DNA from: Myxococcales bacterium
Lineage (GTDB): Bacteria; Myxococcota; UBA796; SXON01
Length of the DNA: 25,520 nt
Reading direction: 5' to 3'
Assembly: GCA_009692585.1 (NCBI GenBank)
Contig: SHYX01000056.1
Span: 1 to 25,520 of the forward strand
In this document: piece after piece, positions 1-9,327 of the stretch
How the letters are laid out: each line of letters opens with the position of its first letter
How positions within the stretch are numbered: position 1 is the stretch's first letter
Position numbers and translations under genes: made by a program
Notes under the pieces: model-generated
What the model saw: only the letters and a program-made list of their open reading frames with translations
What the model was told of the DNA's origin: nothing
Databases searched by the model: none

Positions 1-103
1 CGCGCGACGACACGCTGGTCCCGCCGAATTTCAACACGACGAACGGGACGGACGACAGCGCGGCGGCGTATCCCCGTCGGCACCCCGGCGGTGGGACCGC
101 GCC
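1..103. other. Window edge, unassigned
   Basis: The first 103 bases lie downstream of purC. One plus-strand frame (from base 3) stays open to a stop at 147-149 and could be the C-terminal tail of a gene starting outside the window, but it would run about 45 bases into purC and shows no recognisable motif. I see no convincing terminator. Nothing firm can be assigned here. Confidence 0.2.
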
Positions 104-832
104 TCAGGCCGGCGGACGCTCCCCAAAGACCCGCTGGTACAGCTCGTGATAGGTCTGGCTGAGGTCGCCCAGGTCGCGACGGAAGACGTCCTTGTCGAGC
201 CTTCGCCACGTCCCCCGCTCCCACAGCCGGCTGCCGTCCGGGGTGATCTCATCGGCCAGCACCACGCGGCCAGCCAGCCGACCGAACTCCAGCTTGAAGT
301 CGACCAGATCGACGCCGAGCCCGCCCCAGAACGCCAGGAGCATGTCGTTCACCGCCAGAGAATATTCGCGCATGGCGACAAGTTCCCATCCTTGTGCGTA
401 GCCCATGAGCACGGCGCCCTCTTCGTTGATCTGCGGATCATTGAGCGCGTCGGACTTGTAGAAGTGTTCGACGAGCGGCCGCGCGAGCCGCTGGCCCTCA
501 GGCTGACCGAGCCGCTTGGCAAGCGAACCCGCCACCACGTTGCGGACCACGACCTCGACCGGGATGATCTCTACCTTGTGGCAGAGCTGGTCCCGCGGGG
601 CCGTCTGGCGGATGAACGCGGTGGGGATGCCGAGCGCGGCCACCTTTTCCATGAAGAACGCGCTGATGCGGCAGTTGATGACCCCCTTGTCGGCGATGCT
701 GGCCTTCTTGATCCCGTTGAACGCGGTGGCGTCGTCCTTGTAGTGGATCAGGACCTGATCGGCCGCGTCGGTGGCGTAGACCTGCTTGGCTTTGCCTTCG
801 TAGAGGAGGCGTTCGGCGGGGGGGGTGCTCAT
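104..832 (-). CDS. purC: Phosphoribosylaminoimidazole-succinocarboxamide (SAICAR) synthase
   Basis: This cytoplasmic enzyme joins CAIR and aspartate using ATP to make SAICAR in de novo purine synthesis. The protein is 242 residues, the usual length for stand-alone bacterial PurC. It opens with the LLYEGKAKQVY nucleotide-binding segment (residues 9-19). The family signatures VVRNVVAGS (95-103), VDFKLEFG (177-184) and LADEITPDGSRLW (192-204) are all intact. The open frame continues upstream to 1045, but the family N-terminus fits the ATG at 832. It is transcribed away from the hydrolase gene, only 46 bases apart. No strong ribosome binding site is visible. Confidence 0.96.
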   Translation of the reverse strand: MSTPPAERLLYEGKAKQVYATDAADQVLIHYKDDATAFNGIKKASIADKGVINCRISAFFMEKVAALGIPTAFIRQTAPRDQLCHKVEIIPVEVVVRNVVAGSLAKRLGQPEGQRLARPLVEHFYKSDALNDPQINEEGAVLMGYAQGWELVAMREYSLAVNDMLLAFWGGLGVDLVDFKLEFGRLAGRVVLADEITPDGSRLWERGTWRRLDKDVFRRDLGDLSQTYHELYQRVFGERPPA

Positions 833-878
833 GCGCGCGGGTATCGTCCGGCGGGGCGCCGGGCTACGCTGCAAACCG

Positions 879-2708
879 ATGTTCACGCTGCTCCAGGCCT
901 GTTTGTCCGCCGCCGACGCGCCCCCCCCCGACGGCGGGGCGACTCCGGTGTTGGCCGGCGACGGCTTCTGGGACCGTCCGTTCCCTTCGGACGACCGCCT
1001 CGTCGGTGGGCGCCCGTCCTTGGAGGGCTTTCCGGGTGGCGACACGGTGCCGATCTTCGCGACCTACCTGGCGTTGGCCCCCACCCTCGACGGCTGGGGC
1101 ACCAACAGCCCCATCTACATCCGCTTCGCCGAGCCGCCTGACGCCGACCTGGCCCCTTCCCCCGCGGAGAGCATCGAGCCCGCGTCGCCGATCCTGCTCC
1201 TCGACGTCGACCCCACCAGCCCGCACCGCGGCGAAGCCATCCCCATCGTCACCGAATTCTATGACGATGCCGACGCGTACACCGCCGACAACCTCCTGGC
1301 CGTCGCGCCGCTCCTCGGGTTTCCCCTCCGTCCGCACACCCGGTACGCGCTGGTGCTGCGGCCCCCCTATGCCGCAATCGGCCAGATGCCGTCTGGTTGG
1401 GACGAGGACGAGGCCTGGACCGACGTGGCCGGGACACTCGCGATGCTCGGGATCCCCACCGACCATGTTGCGGCAGCGACGGTGTTCACCACCCAGGACC
1501 CGGTCCGCGAGCTGGCCAGCATCGCCTGGTCGATCCAGTCCGGGCGCATCGGACGGCCGCGGTGGGAGCCGACCGTCACCCTGCGCGAGGACAGCGGCGG
1601 CCACCTGTTGTTCGAGGGCCATGTCACCGTGCCGATCTGGCAACAAGGCGAGCGCCCATATCGTGATGTCGGCGGCGGCTTCGTGCTCGACGGGTTCGGG
1701 CGGCCGGAGGTCCAGGGGTGGGAGCGGGTGCGTTTTGCGCTCACCGTGCCCGACTCGGCGATGCCGGCGGCGGGTTTTCCGCTGGTGGTGTACAGCCACG
1801 GCACCGGTGGCGACCATCTCAGCTTCGCGACGGGAGACGCCGCCGAGGGCCCCGCCATGGCCTACCGGGACGTGGCGATGTTCGGCATCTCCCAACCCCT
1901 GCACGGCGACCGGGCCACGCCCGACACCAGCCCCGAGTTCGACACCTTCAACTATGCCAACCCGGCGGCCGGACGCACCAGCTTCCGCCAAGGTGCCGCG
2001 GACCAACTGTGGCTGGCGAGTCGGCTGGCCGAAGGGGGCGTCGGCTTTGAGTTCGAGGGCCGCCCCATCGAGATCGACCACGACCACCTGGCGTTCTTCG
2101 GACACAGCCAGGGCGCGATGGTCGGCGCGCTCGGCGCAAGCTGGCTCGGCAACGACGTCGTCGCCGTGGGCCTTTCAGCGGCGGGCGGCGGGACGGCTGC
2201 CAGCGCGATCGCCAAGATCGATCCGATCGCGGTCGAGCCGCTCCTCGCCCTGCTCGTCGGGCTTGAATCCGGCTCGCTCACGACGCTGCACCCGGTGATG
2301 ATGCTGGTCCAGATGCTGAGCGAGCCCACCGACCCGCTCAACTACAGCCCGTACTGGTTCGCCGAGAAACCACCGTGGCGCGCCCGCCCCGTACCGATCC
2401 TCATGACCGAGGGGCTGCAGGACACCTACACCCCGCCGGTCAGCATCGAGGCGCTGGCCACCTCGGCGCGGGTGCCGATCGTGGGCACCATGCGCGCGGA
2501 ACCACCCGGCTTCGATCTCCGGGGGCTGGGCCAGCAGTCGTTTCCTGCGGCCGACAACGTGGTCGGGTGGGACGACACCGCCCTGACGGCCGGGATGGCC
2601 CAGTTCGCCGACCAGGGGCACTTCGCCATCTACGACGACCGCGACGCCAAAGACCTCTACAAGGACTTCCTCGAGAGCGCCGCCGCCGGCGCCCCGGTGC
2701 TGCGATGA
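879..2708 (+). CDS. Exported alpha/beta-hydrolase-like protein, probable lipoprotein
   Basis: This large (609-residue) protein has a serine-hydrolase core in its second half. The pieces are VVYSHGTGG (oxyanion-loop region), the nucleophile elbow GHSQG with Ser410, a candidate acid Asp515 in GLQDTY, and His581 in ADQGHF, in the order expected for an alpha/beta hydrolase. The N-terminal half (about 30-290) matches nothing I recognise and may be a beta-rich binding domain. The chosen ATG gives an N-terminus MFTLLQAC whose Cys8 could be lipidated. An upstream ATG at 825 would add 18 residues with several arginines. The stop overlaps the next gene's start by four bases (ATGA), so the two are probably co-translated. 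The substrate is unknown; esterase or lipase is inference. Confidence 0.75.
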   Translation: MFTLLQACLSAADAPPPDGGATPVLAGDGFWDRPFPSDDRLVGGRPSLEGFPGGDTVPIFATYLALAPTLDGWGTNSPIYIRFAEPPDADLAPSPAESIEPASPILLLDVDPTSPHRGEAIPIVTEFYDDADAYTADNLLAVAPLLGFPLRPHTRYALVLRPPYAAIGQMPSGWDEDEAWTDVAGTLAMLGIPTDHVAAATVFTTQDPVRELASIAWSIQSGRIGRPRWEPTVTLREDSGGHLLFEGHVTVPIWQQGERPYRDVGGGFVLDGFGRPEVQGWERVRFALTVPDSAMPAAGFPLVVYSHGTGGDHLSFATGDAAEGPAMAYRDVAMFGISQPLHGDRATPDTSPEFDTFNYANPAAGRTSFRQGAADQLWLASRLAEGGVGFEFEGRPIEIDHDHLAFFGHSQGAMVGALGASWLGNDVVAVGLSAAGGGTAASAIAKIDPIAVEPLLALLVGLESGSLTTLHPVMMLVQMLSEPTDPLNYSPYWFAEKPPWRARPVPILMTEGLQDTYTPPVSIEALATSARVPIVGTMRAEPPGFDLRGLGQQSFPAADNVVGWDDTALTAGMAQFADQGHFAIYDDRDAKDLYKDFLESAAAGAPVLR

Positions 2709-3232
2709 ACGTACTGCTGGGCGTCAGTGGGGGCATCGCGGCCTACCGCGCCTGCGAGCTGGTCTCGCTGGCCGTCAAGCGTGGCCACACGGTGCGGGTG
2801 ATCATGACCAGCAACGCGCAGCGGTTCGTGGGCACCACCAGCTTCGAGGCGCTCTCGGCGCACGCGGTGATGACCGACACCTTCGCGGACGCGCTCGGGC
2901 ACATCGAGTGGGCAAAGTGGGCCACCGTCGCGGCGGTCGCTCCCACAAGCGCCAACGTGATCGCGAAGCTGGCGTGCGGCCTGGCAGATGACGCGCTCAG
3001 CACCACGCTGATGGCGCTTCCCCGGGGGCGGCGCATCGTCCTGGCGCCGGCCATGAACACCGAGATGTGGCAAAATCCCGTGGTCGAGCGCAACCTTCGA
3101 TGGCTTGGTGAGCTCGGCCGCTACGACATCGTGGCGCCAATCGACAAGCGTCTGGCCTGCGGCGACGTCGGTCCGGGCGGCCTCGCGGAGCCGGCGGACG
3201 TCCTGGCGGCGATCGAGGCGGCAGGGGGGTAA
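2705..3232 (+). CDS. CoaC-type flavoprotein (phosphopantothenoylcysteine decarboxylase domain)
   Basis: The 175-residue protein matches the flavoprotein family of HFCD decarboxylases. It has an N-terminal GVSGGIAAY FMN-binding strand-loop (6-14), the conserved His66, the PAMNTEMW motif (115-122) and the substrate-clamp ACGD motif with Cys152. These features fit decarboxylation of 4'-phosphopantothenoylcysteine to 4'-phosphopantetheine in CoA synthesis. Most bacteria fuse this domain to CoaB in a roughly 400-residue CoaBC protein. Here the gene stops after the CoaC domain, so CoaB must be elsewhere or this copy has another flavoprotein role, such as a peptidyl-cysteine decarboxylase. It overlaps the upstream hydrolase by ATGA. 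Confidence 0.8.
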   Translation: MNVLLGVSGGIAAYRACELVSLAVKRGHTVRVIMTSNAQRFVGTTSFEALSAHAVMTDTFADALGHIEWAKWATVAAVAPTSANVIAKLACGLADDALSTTLMALPRGRRIVLAPAMNTEMWQNPVVERNLRWLGELGRYDIVAPIDKRLACGDVGPGGLAEPADVLAAIEAAGG

Positions 3233-3249
3233 GGGCCGGCCGCTGCGCG

Positions 3250-3804
3250 CTACTTCCACTTCAACATGTTCAGGTCCTGCCACAGGCTCGCCTCCTCCGC
3301 GTCGGCCTCGGCCAGAAAACTCACCCGCACGTAGTCGCGCTTGTCGAGAGTCGGGACCGTTGCTTCGGGAATCGCCAGGGCCGCCAGCGCGTCTCGGAAC
3401 GCAGGGTCGTCCGGGGATGCGTACAACAGGCCCAACTCGTCGAGAATGACGGTCTCGCCAAGCTCGCCGCGCAGCCAGAGCTGATGCCGGCCGTCACTCC
3501 ACAGGAGCGTCGGTCGCGCTTGCATCGCGGCGCGCACCCGCCCTTTGGAGAGCCCCATCGCGACTCGCCCCTGCGGCGTCGGGAGCTGCCCCGTCGCCCG
3601 GTCGGTGAGCTGGACGTACCGCACCCCCAGGGGCGCCGTCAGCGTGTCCAGGAGGGCGAGGTGGGTGGTCTGGAGTTCGGCCCACGGGACGCTGATCACC
3701 AGCCGGGTGTGGCCATCCGGAAAGGTCTCGAGGCGCCACGCCCGGGGCGGGACGAATCCGTCCGGCTCGCCGGCTACCGTGACCGATTGGGCTTTCTCGA
3801 TCAT
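3250..3804 (-). CDS. Hypothetical protein
   Basis: This 184-residue soluble protein has no signal peptide or membrane segment and I do not recognise the family. The ATG at 3804 (MIEKAQ) is preferred over one seven codons upstream because it begins a compact, coding-like N-terminus. It has an alternating hydrophobic pattern in the middle (VRYVQLTD, VILDELGLLYAS), suggesting a mixed alpha/beta fold. It ends convergently 17 bases from the CoaC-type gene and starts divergently from the dihydrouridine synthase gene. Codon use resembles its neighbours. No function is proposed. Confidence 0.7.
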   Translation of the reverse strand: MIEKAQSVTVAGEPDGFVPPRAWRLETFPDGHTRLVISVPWAELQTTHLALLDTLTAPLGVRYVQLTDRATGQLPTPQGRVAMGLSKGRVRAAMQARPTLLWSDGRHQLWLRGELGETVILDELGLLYASPDDPAFRDALAALAIPEATVPTLDKRDYVRVSFLAEADAEEASLWQDLNMLKWK

Positions 3805-3919
3805 CGGGCGCGGCCTATCACGCAAAGCGGGGCCCGCAGCGGGATGGCGCCTCGGTCAGCGCGGCGCCGTCCATCGCGCCCGACTTGACGAACGCCCCGT
3901 TCGGCGGCACCTTCGCGCC

Positions 3920-5062
3920 GTGTTCCCGTCCACCTACCGCATCCGCGACCTGCAGATCGAGCCCAACCTGGTCCTGGCGCCGATGGAGGGCGTCACCGAC
4001 CTGATGTTCCGGCGCCTCGTCCGGAGCATCGGCGGCGCGGGGATGACCACCACCGAGTTCATCGCCGGCGAAGCGCTGCGCCGCGGGGTGGCCCGCGCCG
4101 AGATGATGGCGCGCTTCGACCCGGACGAGCATCCGGTGGCCATCCAGATCTACGGGGCCAGGCCGGATTCCATGGCCGAGGCGGCGCGTGCCATCCAGGA
4201 CGCCGGCGCGGACGTGGTCGATCTCAACTACGGCTGCCCGAGCAAAAAGGTCTGCGCCCACAGCGGGGGAAGCTCGCTGCTCCGCGAGCCTGTTCTCGCC
4301 AGGGAGATCGTGCGTGCCGTGCGCTCTGCGGTAACGATTCCGCTCACCCTGAAGATGCGCTGCGGTTTTGACGCCAGCCTGCGCAACGCCCCCGAAGTGG
4401 CGCAGATGTGCGAGGAGGAGGGCGTCGAAAGCCTCGTGCTGCACTGGCGCACCCGCGCCGACCAGTACGGGGGCACCCGCGCCGTCGACAAGATCGCGGA
4501 GACCAAGGCCCGCGTGGGCATCCCGGTCATCGGCAACGGCGACATCGTCGACGTGGCCTCGGCGGAAGCCATGTTCCGCGAGACCGGGGTCGACGGCCTG
4601 ATGATCGGGCGGGGGGCGATCAAGAACCCGTGGATCTTCAAGCAGCTGCGCGCACACTTCGCCGGGCTGCCCGAGGTGGTCGTCGACGCCGCCGAAAAGC
4701 ACCGCGTGCTTCTGCTCTACTTCGAGAGCCTCCGCGGGGAATTCCGCAACGACCACGGGGTGCTCGGCCGGATGAAGAAGATCGCCAACTACTTCACCCA
4801 TGGGCTGCCCTATGGCAGCGACCTGCGCCTGGCGTTCTTGCGCAGCCAGACCATCGACGAGGCCGTCGGGCACACAAATCGTTACTTCGACTGGCTGGCC
4901 GAGGAGGAAACCCGCCGCGGTCGCCCGTTCTCGCTCCAGAGCCATCGGCCCGGCAACCTGCCGGAGGGCGCCGACCAGACCGCCGCGTGGGCGGCGGAGC
5001 GACTGGCCCTTCTGCACGGCCCTCCGTTGGGACCGAGCCCATTCATCGGCGACCCGCGTTAG
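3920..5062 (+). CDS. dus: tRNA-dihydrouridine synthase
   Basis: This flavoenzyme reduces specific uridines in tRNA to dihydrouridine using NAD(P)H. The 380-residue protein carries the family landmarks in order: LAPMEGVTD at the FMN-binding start of the TIM barrel, DLNYGCPSKKV with the catalytic cysteine, KMRCG, HWRTR (usually HGRTR, a small departure), IPVIGNGDI and GLMIGRGAIKNPWIF, followed by the helical tRNA-binding domain. The frame is open from 3545, but homology begins just after a GTG at 3920, which is taken as the start. No good ribosome binding site precedes it, so the start is less sure than the function. The GNAT-like gene follows after nine bases. DusB is the likeliest subtype, but this is not proven. 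Confidence 0.92.
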   Translation: MFPSTYRIRDLQIEPNLVLAPMEGVTDLMFRRLVRSIGGAGMTTTEFIAGEALRRGVARAEMMARFDPDEHPVAIQIYGARPDSMAEAARAIQDAGADVVDLNYGCPSKKVCAHSGGSSLLREPVLAREIVRAVRSAVTIPLTLKMRCGFDASLRNAPEVAQMCEEEGVESLVLHWRTRADQYGGTRAVDKIAETKARVGIPVIGNGDIVDVASAEAMFRETGVDGLMIGRGAIKNPWIFKQLRAHFAGLPEVVVDAAEKHRVLLLYFESLRGEFRNDHGVLGRMKKIANYFTHGLPYGSDLRLAFLRSQTIDEAVGHTNRYFDWLAEEETRRGRPFSLQSHRPGNLPEGADQTAAWAAERLALLHGPPLGPSPFIGDPR

Positions 5063-5071
5063 CTCCCGGGC

Positions 5072-6190
5072 ATGTCCATCGAGGTCCGCCCGATTCAGCT
5101 TCCTGCGGATGCGGACGCGTTCATCGGGGTGTGGTTTCAGCTCTACGGCGGCGATCCCCACTGGGTTCCGCCCCTGAAGTTCGAACGGAAGGAGTTCCTG
5201 GACCCGGCCAGGAACCCCTACTTCGACGTCGCCAGCATCCAGTGTTTCATCGCCTGGCGGGACGGCAAGGCCGTCGGGACGATCTCGGCGCAGATCGACC
5301 AGGACTACCAGGCCCAGGAGCCGGGAACCGGCTTCTTCGGCTTCTTCGAGTTCCCCGACAATGCCGAGGTGTCCAAGGCGCTCTTCGACGCTGCGATCGC
5401 CTGGCTGCGCCTGCGGGGCATGGCGCGCGCGCACGGACCGTTCAGCTTCAATTCCAACCACGAGTGTACACTGCTCGTGGATGGCTTCGATAGCGATCCA
5501 TTGGTGATGATGGCCTACAACCCACGGTATTACCTGGACCACTACGCCGCCCTGGGCCTCGGCAAGGTCAAGGACATGTACGCCTACTGGCTGGCGAACG
5601 ACGGTCCCATCCCCGATCGGGTGGGCGCCATCGCCGACCGCTTCGAGCAGAAGCACCCCGAAGTGACCATCCGCCCGGTGAACCTGAAGAACTACGAGGC
5701 CGACGTCGAGCTGTGCCGGGTGATTTACAACGACGCCTGGGCGCAGAACTGGGGGTTTGTACGCCTGGGAGACGCCGAGTTCGCCAAGGTGGCCAAGGGC
5801 CTCAGACCCATGGTCGACCCCCGATACTGCTACTTCGCGTTCGTCAATGGGGAGATCGCAGGCTTCTCCCTCACGCTTCCTGACTTCAACCAGGTGGTCA
5901 AGCCGATGGGCGGCCGCGTCTTCCCCTTCGGCTGGTACCATTGGCTGACCGGCCCCGCCAAGGTCGACAAGATCCGGGTGTTCACCCTGGGAATCCGCAA
6001 GAAATACCAGCACCTGCCCCTGGGCGCGCCGCTGTACAAGCGCACCTGGGAGGCGGGCGTCAAAGCGGGTGTCAAAGGCGCAGAAGCCAGCTGGGTGCTC
6101 GAGGACAACCACCGCATGCGCGGCGCGATCGAGAAGATGGGCGGAAGGATCTACAAGACCTACCGCATCTTCGGCGTCGGACTCGGCTGA
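5072..6190 (+). CDS. Large GNAT-fold acyltransferase-like protein (YghO-like)
   Basis: The protein is 372 residues, about twice a simple acetyltransferase. The N-terminal half has the pattern PHWVPPL and NPYF (29-51), then VGTISAQID and FGFFEF. The C-terminal half has a GNAT-type core: a strand pair around FAFVNGEIAGFSL, the acyl-CoA loop region near IRKKYQHLPLGAPLY, and a closing LEDNHRMRGAIEKMGG segment. Families with this layout are usually annotated as N-acetyltransferase or YghO-like. Bacterial ceramide synthase has been placed in the same acyltransferase superfamily, but nothing here proves that activity and no serine palmitoyltransferase gene is nearby. It lies nine bases after dus, so probably shares its transcript. 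Its 3' end overlaps the convergent lipoprotein gene by 31 bases. Confidence 0.75.
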   Translation: MSIEVRPIQLPADADAFIGVWFQLYGGDPHWVPPLKFERKEFLDPARNPYFDVASIQCFIAWRDGKAVGTISAQIDQDYQAQEPGTGFFGFFEFPDNAEVSKALFDAAIAWLRLRGMARAHGPFSFNSNHECTLLVDGFDSDPLVMMAYNPRYYLDHYAALGLGKVKDMYAYWLANDGPIPDRVGAIADRFEQKHPEVTIRPVNLKNYEADVELCRVIYNDAWAQNWGFVRLGDAEFAKVAKGLRPMVDPRYCYFAFVNGEIAGFSLTLPDFNQVVKPMGGRVFPFGWYHWLTGPAKVDKIRVFTLGIRKKYQHLPLGAPLYKRTWEAGVKAGVKGAEASWVLEDNHRMRGAIEKMGGRIYKTYRIFGVGLG

Positions 6191-6813
6191 TCGTCCGCCC
6201 ACACCAGGCCGGGAACGGCGCGAAGCGCCTCGTCCAAGCTCATGAATCTCGGGATCCACGCCGCCTCGTGCGCCGGCTCCTTCACGGGGCTGAGGTTCTG
6301 GAAGCTGACCTGCAGCGAGGACCGTTTCCCGGGCAGCAAGAGCCCTTGCCGCGTGGGCGCGTCGGGCAGCGTCCACACCCGCGCCGCCGGGGGCGCACGG
6401 TCGACGGTGATCCGGGTGCTGTCGTCTTCGAACCAGACCAACGCCGCCCGAGGCCGGCGACGGTCGCGCGCCACCAGCCCCCGCGCCGGCTGCTCGTACA
6501 ACAGCAGGAAGCTCTGGTTGGCGAACACCCGATCCGCCAACGGAAAGACCCAACGCATCCGCAGGTCCACCTCACCGTCTCGCAGCACCAACCCCCCGGC
6601 GACCTCGATGGCGCCGGCCTCGCGGAGGGTGGCCTCCTGTTGGCGCACCTCCTGAACCAGCGCGTCGCGACAGCTCGGCGTGTCTGTACATACCACCGAC
6701 CCGCGCCATAGGTTGTACAGTCGCGACTCCCCACGGACACGATCGGCGACCACATCGACCGTCGCGGTCACCACCAGCTTGTCGTAGCAGGCGAAGAGGA
6801 GCGCGAGGATCAT
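6160..6813 (-). CDS. Small lipoprotein of unknown function
   Basis: The 217-residue protein begins MILALLFAC, a hydrophobic stretch ending in Cys9 that looks like a minimal lipobox (LLFAC). The start cannot be moved upstream: the same frame meets a TGA about ten codons earlier with no other usable start between, so the signal is genuinely this short. The rest is a soluble, probably beta-rich domain of unknown family, with a second cysteine pair around residues 42-48 that could form a disulfide. The ATG overlaps the stop of ppa (ATGA), so it is the last gene of the ppa transcript. Its tail overlaps the convergent GNAT-like gene by 31 bases. Confidence 0.75.
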   Translation of the reverse strand: MILALLFACYDKLVVTATVDVVADRVRGESRLYNLWRGSVVCTDTPSCRDALVQEVRQQEATLREAGAIEVAGGLVLRDGEVDLRMRWVFPLADRVFANQSFLLLYEQPARGLVARDRRRPRAALVWFEDDSTRITVDRAPPAARVWTLPDAPTRQGLLLPGKRSSLQVSFQNLSPVKEPAHEAAWIPRFMSLDEALRAVPGLVWADDQPSPTPKMR

Positions 6814-7418
6814 CGCGGGCTCGCGGCCAGCGCCGCCGCATAGTCAAGTTGAGCGGTGCGGATCACCTCGAGCGCCCGCTCGCGACCGTACTCGGTCTCG
6901 ATGCGGACCGGGTTGCCGCCGGGCTCCAGCTTGTAGGTCTCGAAGTAGTGCCGGAGCCGGGCCACCAACGCCCGCGGTAGGCTGCCGATCTCCGCCACCT
7001 CGCCCCAGACCGGATCACCGTCGAGCACGGCGACGATCTTGTCGTCGGCTTCGCCCTTGTCGACCATCAGGAGTCCGCCCACCACCCGCGCGCGAAGGAT
7101 GATGTCGGCGCGATCGATGAGCCGCTCGGACAGCACGCAGATGTCGAGGGGGTCGCCGTCCCCGCGGGGAGTGCCGGCCAACGCCGCCAGACGAGGGCCA
7201 CAGTAGGTGCGCGGCACGAAACCGTAGAGCATCGGCGGCAGGGCATTCATCCGCTGGGGGCGGTCCACCTTGAGGAAACCGCTGGCCTTGTCGACCTCGT
7301 ACTTCACGGTGCTGTAGGGCGTGATCTCGATGTAGGCGGTGACGATCGACGGGGCGTCGGCGCCGATGTCGAGGCCATGCCAGGGGTGCGGACGCGAGGC
7401 GGCGAAGGGCGGGAGCAT
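6810..7418 (-). CDS. ppa: Inorganic pyrophosphatase (soluble, family I)
   Basis: This enzyme hydrolyses pyrophosphate to phosphate with Mg2+, pulling biosynthetic reactions forward. The 202-residue protein has the family I core: [23 protein letters not shown] and the metal-binding signature [13 protein letters not shown], then [20 protein letters not shown] and a C-terminal RHYFETYK segment. The ATG at 7418 is chosen because a good ribosome binding site (AGGTGA) sits four bases upstream on the minus strand. It lies 70 bases after glmS and overlaps the lipoprotein gene by four bases. Pyrophosphate removal fits beside coaD, whose reaction releases pyrophosphate. Confidence 0.95.
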   Translation of the reverse strand: MLPPFAASRPHPWHGLDIGADAPSIVTAYIEITPYSTVKYEVDKASGFLKVDRPQRMNALPPMLYGFVPRTYCGPRLAALAGTPRGDGDPLDICVLSERLIDRADIILRARVVGGLLMVDKGEADDKIVAVLDGDPVWGEVAEIGSLPRALVARLRHYFETYKLEPGGNPVRIETEYGRERALEVIRTAQLDYAAALAASPR

Positions 7419-7488
7419 GGAGTCACCTAACGCTCGCCGTCGGGATGCTCGCGGCGCCGTGGCTCTGAACCCAGCACCCAAGTCCCCG

Positions 7489-9327
7489 CTACTCGACGGT
7501 CACGCTCTTCGCAAGGTTGCGGGGTCGGTCGATGTCGCGACCCAGCGCGAGCCCGGATCGATAGGCCAGCAACTGCAGCGGCAACACCGAGTACAACGGC
7601 GAGATGAACGGGTTGCCGCGCGGCACCGGAATCGAGATGTCGGCCACCTTGGGGGTCTGGTCGTCCCCCACGGTGTGGATGGCGATGACCCGAGCGCCGC
7701 GTGCGCGCACCTCCTGGATGGTCGACAGCGTCTTGTCGCGCATCACGTCGTCGGGGACGATCACCACCACCGGCGTATTTCGGTCCAGCAGGGCGATCGG
7801 GCCGTGCTTCATCTCCGCCGCCGGGTAGGCCATGCACGGGACGTAGGCGACCTCCTTGAGCTTGAGCGCGCCCTCGAGCGCCACCGCGTGACTGACGCCG
7901 CGGCCCAGGAAGAAGACGTACTTGCCGGTGGTGCACAGCTCGACCGCGTCCATCAGCGCCGGCGGCTCCGCGCCGAGCCACTCCCCCACCCGCTCGGGGA
8001 CCGACAACAGCTCCTCGCCGAAGGCCTTCCCCTCGTGCGGGCCGAGGGCCCGGGTTCGCGCGAAGGAGAGCGCGGCCACGAGCATGGCCGCCACCTGCGA
8101 GGTGAACGCCTTGGTCGACGCCACCGCGATCTCCGGCCCGCTGTGCAGGTACACCCCGCGGCCACAGGTGCGCGCGATCGAGCTGCCGACGACGTTGACC
8201 ACCCCGAAGACCCGGCCGCCCTTGACCTGGACCTCCCGCACCGCGCCGAGGGTGTCGGCCGTCTCGCCCGACTGCGACACCGCGAAGTACAGGTCGTCGG
8301 CGGCGACCACGGGATTCCGGTACCGGTATTCGGACGAGATCTCGGCGGTGGCCGGGATGCGGGCGAGCCCTTCCATGGCGGCCGCACCGACCAGACCGGC
8401 GTGAAAGGACGTACCGCATCCCAGCACGGTGACGTGCCGGATGGCGGCGATGTCACGAGGGCTGAGCTCAAAGCCGCCGAGCCGCGCCGTGCCCTGGTCG
8501 GGGACCACACGGCCGCGCAGGCACCGCGCCAGGGACTCGGGCTGCTCGTGGATCTCCTTGAGCATGTGGTGGCTGTAGTCGCCCCGGCCTTCGTCCTCCC
8601 ACTCCTCGCCGAGCACCTCCACCGCGCGGGAGACGCCGCCCCCGTCCATGCGAGAGATGCTCCAGCCCGAGGCGTCGATGCGCGCGATGTCGCGGTCCTC
8701 GAGGTACACGACCTCGCGAGTGTGGGCGCTGAGCGCATGCGGATCGGACGCCAGGAAGGTCTCGCCGTTTCCCTTGCCGACGACCAGCGGCGACCCGTTG
8801 CGCGCCGCGATCACCAGGCCCGGATGGTCGACGAAGATCACCGCGACGCCGTAGGTCCCCTGGACCAGCTCGAGGGCCTGCCGGACCGCGGCCTCCGGGC
8901 CAGCGGCAGTGTCGGCCTTGTAGACGATGCTGATGAGATGGGCGAGCACCTCGGTGTCGGTCTCGCTGCGAAAGGTGACGCCCTCGTCCTGCAATCGAGC
9001 CCGGAGCAGGGCGTGGTTCTCGATGATGCCGTTGTGTACCACCGCGATACGATTGGTAGAATCGAGGTGGGGGTGGGCGTTGTCCTCGGTGACGCCGCCA
9101 TGCGTGGCCCACCGGGTGTGGCCGATGCCCGTGCCACCCGCGAGCTCCGGCGGAACCGCCGCCGCCAACGCCGCAACGAAGCCGACACGCCGGACGAGGC
9201 TCAGCTCGCCGTGGTCGAGGACGGCGAGTCCCGCCGAGTCATACCCGCGGTACTCAAGACGCCGCAGCCCATCGAGGATCACCGGCGCGGCCCGCCGCTC
9301 TCCCACGTATCCGACGATCCCGCACAT
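7489..9327 (-). CDS. glmS: Glutamine-fructose-6-phosphate aminotransferase (isomerizing)
   Basis: The enzyme makes glucosamine-6-phosphate from fructose-6-phosphate and glutamine, the first committed step to UDP-GlcNAc for peptidoglycan and LPS. It is 612 residues, close to the E. coli enzyme. It starts MCGIVGY with Cys2 as the N-terminal glutaminase nucleophile. The glutaminase domain spans about 1-230 (with RWATHGG and NGIIEN) and two SIS sugar-isomerase domains follow ([39 protein letters not shown]). It ends [13 protein letters not shown], the expected catalytic tail. A GGGAGG ribosome binding site precedes the ATG. I see no obvious glmS ribozyme in the 188-base leader. Confidence 0.97.
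   Translation of the reverse strand: MCGIVGYVGERRAAPVILDGLRRLEYRGYDSAGLAVLDHGELSLVRRVGFVAALAAAVPPELAGGTGIGHTRWATHGGVTEDNAHPHLDSTNRIAVVHNGIIENHALLRARLQDEGVTFRSETDTEVLAHLISIVYKADTAAGPEAAVRQALELVQGTYGVAVIFVDHPGLVIAARNGSPLVVGKGNGETFLASDPHALSAHTREVVYLEDRDIARIDASGWSISRMDGGGVSRAVEVLGEEWEDEGRGDYSHHMLKEIHEQPESLARCLRGRVVPDQGTARLGGFELSPRDIAAIRHVTVLGCGTSFHAGLVGAAAMEGLARIPATAEISSEYRYRNPVVAADDLYFAVSQSGETADTLGAVREVQVKGGRVFGVVNVVGSSIARTCGRGVYLHSGPEIAVASTKAFTSQVAAMLVAALSFARTRALGPHEGKAFGEELLSVPERVGEWLGAEPPALMDAVELCTTGKYVFFLGRGVSHAVALEGALKLKEVAYVPCMAYPAAEMKHGPIALLDRNTPVVVIVPDDVMRDKTLSTIQEVRARGARVIAIHTVGDDQTPKVADISIPVPRGNPFISPLYSVLPLQLLAYRSGLALGRDIDRPRNLAKSVTVE

Noticed and set aside
864..2105. 413-codon minus-strand open frame under the hydrolase gene
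   Set aside because: No motifs, Arg/Gly-rich, and antisense to a frame with an intact catalytic triad order.
3818..6553. 911-codon minus-strand open frame
   Set aside because: It lies opposite dus and the GNAT-like gene, both with clear family motifs, and its composition is typical of antisense frames in GC-rich DNA.
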